Positions 6,559-12,843 of a stretch of 27,245 nucleotides of DNA are shown piece after piece. The translations under genes and the position numbers were made by a program. Source of the DNA: a virus; IMG/VR virus record IMGVR_UViG_3300000115_000145, positions 1 to 27,245 of that record; one strand, written 5' to 3'. A model generated the notes under the pieces. The model saw only the letters and a program-made list of their open reading frames with translations, made no database searches and was not told where the DNA came from. Position 1 is the first letter of the stretch. Every line of letters starts with the position of its first letter.

Positions 6559-8037
6559 ATGTTAACATTAGAACAAATAGAACAAACCCATCCAAGCTAC
6601 ACTCAAGTGGCTGAACAGGCTAATTATCATTACAAATCATATGTGGGTGGTGAATTGTATAAAAGTGGTAGTTACTTAACACAGTACATTGGTGAAAACC
6701 AAGCACCAGGAGACCAGTATGGAAAGAGATTAAACTCAACACCATTAGATAACCATGTGCAAACCACTGTAGATATTTACAGAAGTTTCTTATTTAGAAC
6801 ACTTCCAAAAAGAGAATTAGGACTGTTAATCAACAACCCATTAGTTAATGCGTGGTTGTATGACACAGACCAAGAAGGACAAAGCATGGACAGTTTCTTA
6901 AAGACTGCCAATGATTTAGCAATGGTACACGGAAGTACTTGGATACTGGTAGATAAGCCAGCATACAAAGTACAAACACAAGCTGAAGCAATTGCTCTTT
7001 CAATCCGTGCTTATGCGGCTATGTATACACCACAAAATGTTTTAGATTGGTACTATGAAAGAAACATTGCAGGCAAGATGGAACTTGAATACATCAAAGT
7101 AAGAGAATCAGAGAATGATCAGTATGTTACATTTACTTGTTGGCACAAAGACTATGTAGAAAAATACAAAGTAGCCAAAGATGACCAAGGTGAATACCGT
7201 GCTATTACAGAACATACAGAGTATCCTAATCCTTTAGGTTATATTCCTTTTGTATTCCACGCTCCACTAAGATCACCTACAAAAGGTGTAGGTATTAGTT
7301 TGGTAGCAGATGTAGCCAACCAACAGAAGTTTATATACAACTGTATGAGTGAAATTGAATCTCACATAAGAATAAGTTCACATCCTACATTAGTTAAGCC
7401 TACAAGTACAGATGCAGTTGCAGGTGCTGGTAGTATACTTAACTTAGATGAAAGTGTTGATCCAGGATTGAAACCATACTTGTTACAACCTAGCTTAAAC
7501 ACAACAGACACTATATTACGCAGTATTGAAAACAGTGTAGCAGCAATACAACGCATGACACATACTTCAAGCATACAAGCTACACACGGAACACCAATGA
7601 GTGGAGTAGCATTACAAACTGAGCGTCAATTATTGAATGCTAAACTAAGTGATATTGCAGATACACTACAAGAAACAGAATACCAAATGTGGATTATGTG
7701 GTTGGATTGGCAAGCATTAAGTATGCCAGAAGACTTCATTATTGATTATCCAGATACATTTGATATGAGAGATGAACATTTGGAACTAGACTTCTTAATG
7801 AAAGCACGCAGTAGTGGTGTAAACAACAAGATGTTCCAAGATGAAATAAGCAAACAAGTTGTTGCACTCACAGTTGATGATGATGAATTACAAAGTGAAA
7901 TCTTAGCTGATATGAATAAAGATGACTTTGAGCCACATGAAATGACAGATCCTATGTCAGGTAAAACAGTTGTTGCAGAAACACTTGAGCAACACTTGGC
8001 ACTTGATGAAATGGGTTTTACACATGAGGGTGAATAA
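6559..8037 (+). CDS. Portal protein, 492 aa
   Basis: It forms the ring at one capsid vertex through which DNA enters and leaves. It lies directly after the large terminase and before the MuF-type gene, the standard head order. The N-terminal region (residues about 20-80, DNHVQTTVDIYRSFLF), the middle GYIPFVFHAPLRSP at about 227-240 and the helical stretch around ATHGTPMSGVAL near 349 fit SPP1/DUF4055-type portals. The C-terminal 60 residues are acidic. An aagga ribosome site precedes the ATG. Assignment rests on position and family pattern, without one decisive motif. Confidence 0.85.
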   Translation: MLTLEQIEQTHPSYTQVAEQANYHYKSYVGGELYKSGSYLTQYIGENQAPGDQYGKRLNSTPLDNHVQTTVDIYRSFLFRTLPKRELGLLINNPLVNAWLYDTDQEGQSMDSFLKTANDLAMVHGSTWILVDKPAYKVQTQAEAIALSIRAYAAMYTPQNVLDWYYERNIAGKMELEYIKVRESENDQYVTFTCWHKDYVEKYKVAKDDQGEYRAITEHTEYPNPLGYIPFVFHAPLRSPTKGVGISLVADVANQQKFIYNCMSEIESHIRISSHPTLVKPTSTDAVAGAGSILNLDESVDPGLKPYLLQPSLNTTDTILRSIENSVAAIQRMTHTSSIQATHGTPMSGVALQTERQLLNAKLSDIADTLQETEYQMWIMWLDWQALSMPEDFIIDYPDTFDMRDEHLELDFLMKARSSGVNNKMFQDEISKQVVALTVDDDELQSEILADMNKDDFEPHEMTDPMSGKTVVAETLEQHLALDEMGFTHEGE

Positions 8038-8039
8038 AG

Positions 8040-8912
8040 TTGGCTTTCAGCACTAAGAAACATGATAAGGTCTTACAACGCACACTTGATGAAATAGACT
8101 CAGGTGTATTTGATAATGTTAAGGCATTGGAAAATGAAATAGCGGAATTGGTAGCTCAGGGGTTACCAGTAGAGATGGTAAGACCACAGATCATAACAGC
8201 ATTCAATAGATATAGTGAGACTGTTAGGACTGTGGCACAACCTTTAACCAATATAAGTCAAGACTTTATAAGTCAAAGTGACTTACCTGTTGATATAGCA
8301 GATCAAAGTATAGAAAATACATTATTAACACAAAGTCAGAATACTCTAAGTACTACACTAAACAGTCAAAGTGAAGATGTAGTTAGCACAGTTGTACTTG
8401 CAACTGTAGCCGGATTAGGTATAAACAGTATAGTAAATCAAGTAAGAGGAAGAATTAGCGGAATACAAATGGATACTAATAAGCCAAGTATACGCAAATT
8501 ACAACGGAAACTACGCAAGATGCAACTAACACCAGGAACTAATGCAACAGAAATAGCGGCCACAGTAGCGGCTATTAGAGCTTTATTACCAGGTGATGTT
8601 AATACAAGTGCTAGTTTAATCACACGCATGAAGAGTGCAGTGGATAGCGTTGTAGGTAGTTTTGATGGTGCATTTGCTAAAGCAAGAGCCACACGCTTGG
8701 GAATAACAAGTTTCAAGTACAGTGGTGGACTAATTGAAACAAGCAGACCGTTTTGTAGACAGTTGTTGGGACAAACACTAACAATAGATGAAATACAAAA
8801 CAAGTGGAGTGGTAGTAGCTGGGCTGGCAAAGAGCCAGGTGATCCGTTTGTAGTAAGAGGCGGATACAATTGCAGACACTACTGGGTACCCATTGAATCT
8901 GATGAAGATTAA
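8040..8912 (+). CDS. MuF-type minor head protein, 290 aa
   Basis: The N-terminal 220 residues are mostly helical. The C-terminal domain has the MuF signature: YSGGLIETSRPFC (227-239), then GGYNCRHYWVPI (274-285), with C239 and the C278-R279-H280 set. MuF proteins sit with the portal inside the procapsid and in some phages enter the host with the DNA. The start is probably TTG 8040, three bases after the portal stop, with gaggg eight bases upstream. No extra toxin domain is fused to it. Confidence 0.85.
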   Translation: MAFSTKKHDKVLQRTLDEIDSGVFDNVKALENEIAELVAQGLPVEMVRPQIITAFNRYSETVRTVAQPLTNISQDFISQSDLPVDIADQSIENTLLTQSQNTLSTTLNSQSEDVVSTVVLATVAGLGINSIVNQVRGRISGIQMDTNKPSIRKLQRKLRKMQLTPGTNATEIAATVAAIRALLPGDVNTSASLITRMKSAVDSVVGSFDGAFAKARATRLGITSFKYSGGLIETSRPFCRQLLGQTLTIDEIQNKWSGSSWAGKEPGDPFVVRGGYNCRHYWVPIESDED

Positions 8913-8915
8913 AAG

Positions 8916-8923
8916 GATAAATA
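8916..8923 (+). promoter_or_regulatory. T4-type late promoter core (GATAAATA), scaffold/capsid
   Basis: An exact NATAAATA begins four bases after the MuF stop, in the same aaaaggataaata context as 6489. A hairpin (gatac 8940-8944 with gtatc 8950-8954) sits about 11 bases from the predicted start near 8929, echoing the leader hairpin at 6510. It would drive scaffold and major capsid protein. Confidence 0.7.
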
Positions 8924-8984
8924 AAGATATATAAAGTATGATACATTTAGTATCCAACCCTAAACTTAATAAAGGAATATTGAC

Positions 8985-9671
8985 ATGACAATTGATAACA
9001 ATCATGGTGTGGAAACACAAACTGAAACTGTAGACACTGGGGATACAGCAACAGGCCAAAATACAGAATCCCAGGTTGAAGCTAAGACATTCACTCAAGA
9101 TGAGGTTAATGAATTGATTGGCAAGCGTGTTGCCCAAGTTAACAAGAAATATGAAAATGTTAACTTAGAGGAATATAACGCACTCAAGAGCTTGAAAGAG
9201 CAAGTTGAGGAAGAGACACTGATCAAGAAGGAAGACTTTAATGGTGTTCTCAAGAAGCAGAAAGAAAAGTCAGAAGGAGAAATCCACAGACTTAGAACTG
9301 AACTTGAAAGCATTAAGATTGATGGAGCATTAATTGATGCAGCATCACGCAATAAAAGTATTGCTCCTGATCAAGTAGCTCAATTATTGAGACAGAACAT
9401 TAAATTAGATTCTGAAGGTACTGTAATAGTTACTGACAAAGAAGGCAAACAAAGGTACACAGATAATGCTGACCCTTTTAGCGTTGATAATCTAGTTGAA
9501 GAGTTCCTATCAAGTAACACTTATTTCAAAAGTGCCGGCCCAAGTGGTGCAGGTTCTACGGGTAATACAAATAACGCTGATCCACAGAGTTTGGATTTAG
9601 CACAACTTGACTTAAACAAGCCTGAGCATAGAGAAATCTATAAAAAGATGAAGGCTCAAGGCAAGGTTTAA
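8985..9671 (+). CDS. Capsid scaffolding protein, 228 aa
   Basis: The sequence is acidic and polar. Residues 1-35 are a low-complexity T/E/Q stretch. Residues about 40-115 form a charged coiled coil (EEYNALKSLKEQVEEETLIKK, then KQKEKSEGEIHRLRTELESI). A glycine- and asparagine-rich linker (GPSGAGSTGNTNN, near 185-197) leads to a short basic C-terminal helix (REIYKKMKAQGKV) of the type that contacts coat protein. Its place directly before the major capsid gene fits an internal scaffold. No separate capsid protease is visible in the head cluster. Confidence 0.8.
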   Translation: MTIDNNHGVETQTETVDTGDTATGQNTESQVEAKTFTQDEVNELIGKRVAQVNKKYENVNLEEYNALKSLKEQVEEETLIKKEDFNGVLKKQKEKSEGEIHRLRTELESIKIDGALIDAASRNKSIAPDQVAQLLRQNIKLDSEGTVIVTDKEGKQRYTDNADPFSVDNLVEEFLSSNTYFKSAGPSGAGSTGNTNNADPQSLDLAQLDLNKPEHREIYKKMKAQGKV

Positions 9672-9699
9672 GATTTATAATATAAAAGGATAAAATATT

Positions 9700-10545
9700 A
9701 TGGCAACAACTAACCAATACGCATCAGGATTTTCTTTACCGGATTTAATGGTGCCAACACAAGCAGCAACAATCTTTGCTGCACAAGAAAACTCACTATA
9801 CCTTCCAGGTGTATTGATTCCAACTGTAAATGTTCCAGCAGGTTCAGACTCAGTTAAAGTAGCTAAAATAGATGCAGTAGCAGCTCAGTCAATTACTACT
9901 GAAGCAGATCCAGGCGTAGACTTAACTGTTCTTAAGCCAGGTACAACACCAGTAACAATGGACTTAGAACTAATTGCAGCACGCTCAGTTTTGCGTGACA
10001 TTGGTGGCGTAAATCCAGCAGATTTAGGACGCACAATGGGTAATGCAGTGGCTGCCAAAGCAGATACTATGGTATCAACAGCAATGGCTGGCTTAACAAC
10101 AGCTGAATGGGTTGAAACAGGAACTCATACTGTGTTAGATGAATTGTACAAAGCAATTGGTACAATCCGTAACGCAGGTGAAACAGGACCACTTAACTGT
10201 GTAGTTTCAGCAGCAGCATACGGTGACTTTATGAAGCAAATTGGATCATCAGCATTTGCTAATGCAGATATTCAAAATTCTGCTATGAGGTCAGGCTTTA
10301 TTGGGGTATTAGCCGGCACACCGTGTTATGTATCAAGCTATTTGAATGATACTAACACATCATTAACAAATGTTAAGTTTGCAGTATTCTCTGGTGACGC
10401 TATGAGAATTGCTATGCAAGGTGGCGTTCAGTTAGAATCTGAAAGAAGAGCCAGTGCAGTTGGAACTGATATAGTTTCTAGCCTAGCTTTTCAAGTTGCA
10501 GTTATTGATGCAGCACGCGGTGTAATTGTACAGGACGCAGTCTAA
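9700..10545 (+). CDS. Major capsid protein, 281 aa
   Basis: It is placed directly after the scaffold and before connectors. The composition is alanine- and valine-rich with hydrophobic beta patterns, a stretch (AARSVLRDIGG near 88-98) followed by a long helix (NAVAAKADTMVSTAMAG), a central LDELYKAIGTIRNAG helix and a C-terminal SLAFQVAVIDAARGVIVQ strand typical of HK97-fold coats. It starts MATTNQYASG with no long delta domain, consistent with the separate scaffold. An aaagga site lies about 10 bases before the ATG. A strong hairpin follows the gene. The HK97 fold is inferred, not shown. Confidence 0.85.
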   Translation: MATTNQYASGFSLPDLMVPTQAATIFAAQENSLYLPGVLIPTVNVPAGSDSVKVAKIDAVAAQSITTEADPGVDLTVLKPGTTPVTMDLELIAARSVLRDIGGVNPADLGRTMGNAVAAKADTMVSTAMAGLTTAEWVETGTHTVLDELYKAIGTIRNAGETGPLNCVVSAAAYGDFMKQIGSSAFANADIQNSAMRSGFIGVLAGTPCYVSSYLNDTNTSLTNVKFAVFSGDAMRIAMQGGVQLESERRASAVGTDIVSSLAFQVAVIDAARGVIVQDAV

Positions 10546-10585
10546 TATTATTAGACATTAGTTACAGGGCTCTACGCCCTGTAAC
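10541..10585 (+). terminator. Tandem hairpins after major capsid gene
   Basis: The first hairpin, tctaat/attaga (10541-10555), includes the capsid stop codon. The second is a perfect 10-bp stem, gttacagggc/gccctgtaac (10561-10570, 10576-10585), with a 5-base loop. No T-run follows, so it is more likely an mRNA-stabilising 3' end or partial attenuator than a full terminator. It would let capsid mRNA outlast downstream message. Confidence 0.6.
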
Positions 10586-10607
10586 AAACTAATACAGGAG
10601 AAGTTAA

Positions 10608-11027
10608 ATGGCATTTGCTACAAATACAGATTTAGAAGAATATGCACCAGAAGTATTCCAACAAGGTGTTGATGACTGGACAGAAGAACTGGCCAAGGCA
10701 CAGACTGATGTTATTAATATGATTCAATTCAAGTGGTGGAACAAATTCTACAGCAGAACTGAATTTGACAGTAGTAAGTTAGTTGAAGCACAGTGGACTA
10801 AAACTACAGTGTATCATACTATGTATGCTTATATACTACCAAGACTTAGTACATTTAGACCAGAGGGTGACCCGTTTAGAGAACAAATAGAGTTTTACAA
10901 AGAACGCTATAATGAAGAATGGGAACTACAATTTGGTGTAGGTATAAAATATGACTTTGATGGAGATGGTTCAATTGACCAAAACAAAGATGTCAGACAA
11001 GTAAGTCAAACTAGGTTGTATAGATAA
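10608..11027 (+). CDS. Head-tail connector protein, 139 aa, with EF-hand-like loop
   Basis: It lies directly after the capsid gene where head-completion adaptors are encoded. The mostly helical sequence (DLEEYAPEVFQQGVDDWTEELAKAQ at 9-33) fits a gp15/gp6-like adaptor. Near the C-terminus YDFDGDGSIDQNKD (about 115-128) resembles an EF-hand calcium loop (DxDGDGxI). This suggests calcium-stabilised assembly. RBS aggag is at 10596-10600, and the stop overlaps the next ATG (TAATG at 11025-11029). Confidence 0.7.
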   Translation: MAFATNTDLEEYAPEVFQQGVDDWTEELAKAQTDVINMIQFKWWNKFYSRTEFDSSKLVEAQWTKTTVYHTMYAYILPRLSTFRPEGDPFREQIEFYKERYNEEWELQFGVGIKYDFDGDGSIDQNKDVRQVSQTRLYR

Positions 11028-11467
11028 TGGCACGCAGAGAAGATATACTAGTAAAAGTAGTTGAGTTGTTAAAGGCTCAACGCAGTGTAAGACTAGGCAA
11101 AGTTCAAAGAGATCCTATAGTGATTGAGGAACTAGCCGCAACAGCATTTCCAGCCGTATATGTTGAAAGCACAGATGAAGAAATAGTTGATATTACAATG
11201 ACTATGGGTTCATCTGGTTTAGAGCGTATGGGTGAATTGGAGATTGCGGTAGTGCTTGTTGTTGGTGGAAGAGAAAGAGATACACAGCGTAATATTGCTG
11301 TGGAAGCTATTGAAAATACACTAATGGCAGACCGTACATTAACTAATACTGTACAAGATATTAGGCTCTCAAGAGTAGAGACTGTAACAACCGGTGAAAG
11401 TGCACCTTTTGCCAGTTGCAGGATGGTGTTCACAACAGAATACTGTTATCAATTAAATAATACATAA
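11027..11467 (+). CDS. Tail terminator / tail completion protein, 146 aa
   Basis: Position between the connector and the tail tube gene and the alternating alpha/beta pattern fit proteins that cap the tail tube and join it to the head. A region AATAFPAVYVESTDEE (39-54) precedes LGELEIAV-like strands (MGELEIAVVLVVGG) and a helix (NIAVEAIENTLMA), with SRVETVTTGESAPFASCRMVFTTEY at the end, as in tail terminator families. It overlaps the previous stop and is followed within 13 bases by the tail tube gene. No catalytic motif is expected or seen. Confidence 0.7.
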   Translation: MARREDILVKVVELLKAQRSVRLGKVQRDPIVIEELAATAFPAVYVESTDEEIVDITMTMGSSGLERMGELEIAVVLVVGGRERDTQRNIAVEAIENTLMADRTLTNTVQDIRLSRVETVTTGESAPFASCRMVFTTEYCYQLNNT

Positions 11468-11479
11468 GGAGACATAATT

Positions 11480-11884
11480 ATGTCAACATGTTACGCAGGA
11501 AAAGATGGTGCTCTGTCAATAGCAGGTACAAACATTGCAATGTTAACTTCATGGAATGTAACACAGTCAGCTGAGACGCTGGAGTGTGCATATATGGGAG
11601 TTGATTGGAAAGACTATAAAGCAGGATTAAGATCATGGGAAGGTTCAGCAGACGCTAACTTTACTGATGATAATCCAGCAGATCCACAAGCAGCAAACTT
11701 TGCCGCTGTTGGTTCTGAGATAGCTGTAGTATTTTACCCAGTAGATGGTGGAAATATGAGTTTTTCAGGTACAGCAATTATTACAAGCATTGACAATAAT
11801 GCAGCACTAGGTGATGTTCAAACTGTAAGTTTGAGCTTTACAGGTTCAGGTGAACTGACTACAGACATTACTGCAGCCAGTTAA
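11480..11884 (+). CDS. Major tail tube protein, 134 aa
   Basis: It is beta-rich, starting MSTCYAGKDGALSIAG and including LTSWNVTQSAETLECAYMG, a SWEGSADANFT strand and a C-terminal VQTVSLSFTGSGELT strand. This is the pattern of short tail-tube proteins of siphoviruses. A strong aaggag site precedes the ATG at 11480. The gene is bracketed by the tail terminator and the frameshifting chaperones, and is followed by three hairpins, as expected for a highly expressed structural gene. Confidence 0.8.
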   Translation: MSTCYAGKDGALSIAGTNIAMLTSWNVTQSAETLECAYMGVDWKDYKAGLRSWEGSADANFTDDNPADPQAANFAAVGSEIAVVFYPVDGGNMSFSGTAIITSIDNNAALGDVQTVSLSFTGSGELTTDITAAS

Positions 11885-11895
11885 GTAAAACTTTT

Positions 11896-11976
11896 ATTAT
11901 GGGTCTTAACGGGCCCATAATATTACAATGTTAGTACCCCTATTAAGAGGCTAACACAACTGTGATATTAATCACA
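11896..11976 (+). terminator. Three hairpins after tail tube gene
   Basis: The 115-base gap holds a 10-bp stem attatgggtc/ggcccataat (11896-11921, one G-T pair), gttag/ctaac with an inner cct/agg (11930-11955) and tgtgat/atcaca (11961-11976). None has a clear T-run. They probably define or protect the 3' end of tail tube mRNA and lower read-through to the chaperones, as the hairpins do after the capsid gene. Confidence 0.55.
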
Positions 11977-11999
11977 AACAACAACAAGGAAGATATATT

Positions 12000-12353
12000 A
12001 TGAGCAAAGAAAACAAAAGCGTATTAGGTAATGCAACGCAACATTTTAGAAATGCATTATCACAAGAATTAAAACAAGTTGAAGTTCCAGAATGGGACAC
12101 AACTATCTATTTCAAAACAGCAACAACATTTGCTAGTGAAAAGAAAATACTTGATCTACACTCAAAGGGTGAGACAGTAGAAGCATTGGTAGAAACACTA
12201 ATTGCAAAATCACTTGATAAAGATGGAAACAGAGTATTCACAAACGCAGACAAAGTTGTACTAATGAGAGAAGTAGATCCAGAGGTTATTATCAGAGTTG
12301 TTACGGCAATGAATGAGGCAAAAGAAGAGGCAAAGCGTAGCCTGGGAAACTAA
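12000..12353 (+). CDS. Tail assembly chaperone G, 117 aa
   Basis: This is the first product of the frameshift pair that loads the tape measure during tail assembly. It is helical and charged; the core SQELKQVEVPEWDTTIYFKTATTFASEKKILDL and VVLMREVDPEVIIRVVTAMNEA fit the gpG-type family. The ATG at 12000 follows an aagga site. The last two codons before the stop are GGA AAC within the slippery heptamer, so most ribosomes end here and a fraction continue in the -1 frame. Confidence 0.85.
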   Translation: MSKENKSVLGNATQHFRNALSQELKQVEVPEWDTTIYFKTATTFASEKKILDLHSKGETVEALVETLIAKSLDKDGNRVFTNADKVVLMREVDPEVIIRVVTAMNEAKEEAKRSLGN

Positions 12354-12514
12354 GTAAAGATCTAGAACTACTGTTTGTCTTTAGGGTAGCAGAAAGTCTA
12401 GGTCAAAGTGTTGAGTGGGTGATGAATAATGTGTCACACATTGAATTAGAAGGGTGGGCTAAATACTATGAGTATAAAACTAACGCTCAAAAAGCCGCCA
12501 ATAAAGGGAAGTAA
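12000..12514 (+). CDS. Tail assembly chaperone G-T fusion (-1 frameshift), 171 aa
   Basis: A -1 shift at 12344-12350 re-reads base 12350 and continues CTA AGT AAA GAT to TAA 12512-12514, adding 54 residues. The added T domain includes LFVFRVAESLGQSVEWVMNN and IELEGWAKYYEYKT, the usual pattern of GT C-terminal domains with the tryptophan-rich helix. The T frame has no start codon with a ribosome site near its beginning, so frameshifting is the likely route to its expression. The tape measure gene follows after one small gene, as expected. Confidence 0.85.
12344..12350 (+). promoter_or_regulatory. Slippery heptamer G GGA AAC
   Basis: The heptamer has the X XXY YYZ form in the G frame, directly followed by the G stop codon TAA 12351-12353. 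Both tRNAs can re-pair as GGG AAA after a slip. A stop codon immediately after the slippery site is known to influence shifting. I see no strong hairpin downstream. Confidence 0.85.
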
Positions 12515-12516
12515 CT

Positions 12517-12828
12517 ATGTTAAAAGGTAAAAGCAGTAAAAGTGTTTACAAAGAAATCCTTAATCAAGTTAACGCTGATTGGGGCAACTATGTTAATGAA
12601 CTTGAAAAGAACCTACGCACAACAACACCAATAGACACTGGTGCTGCACGCAGAAAGTGGCGCCAGTTAAACAAATTAAAAATAAATGAACGCTCAAATA
12701 GAAAAAAGATACTTGATAACCGTGTTGGGTACGCAAGTATATTAGACGGGTCTGAAGGCAGGCCTACAAGTAGACAAGCACCCAGAGGTATTGTTGAACC
12801 AGCACTTAGGAAGACCAAACAAAAATAA
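12517..12828 (+). CDS. HK97 gp10-like tail completion protein, 103 aa
   Basis: The motif TPIDTGAARRKWRQL (36-50), then NRVGYASILDGSEGRPTSRQAPRGIVEPAL (68-97), matches the gp10-like family of neck or tail completion proteins. It starts two bases after the GT stop and ends 15 bases before the tape measure gene. Members usually lie upstream between the connector and tail tube, so the position after the chaperones is unusual. It is basic throughout. Confidence 0.7.
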   Translation: MLKGKSSKSVYKEILNQVNADWGNYVNELEKNLRTTTPIDTGAARRKWRQLNKLKINERSNRKKILDNRVGYASILDGSEGRPTSRQAPRGIVEPALRKTKQK

Positions 12829-12843
12829 AAGGATGACAATACT

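Noticed and set aside
8438-8869. Minus-strand frames opposite the MuF and other structural genes
   Set aside because: All are antisense to recognisable genes, with no starts or domains of their own.
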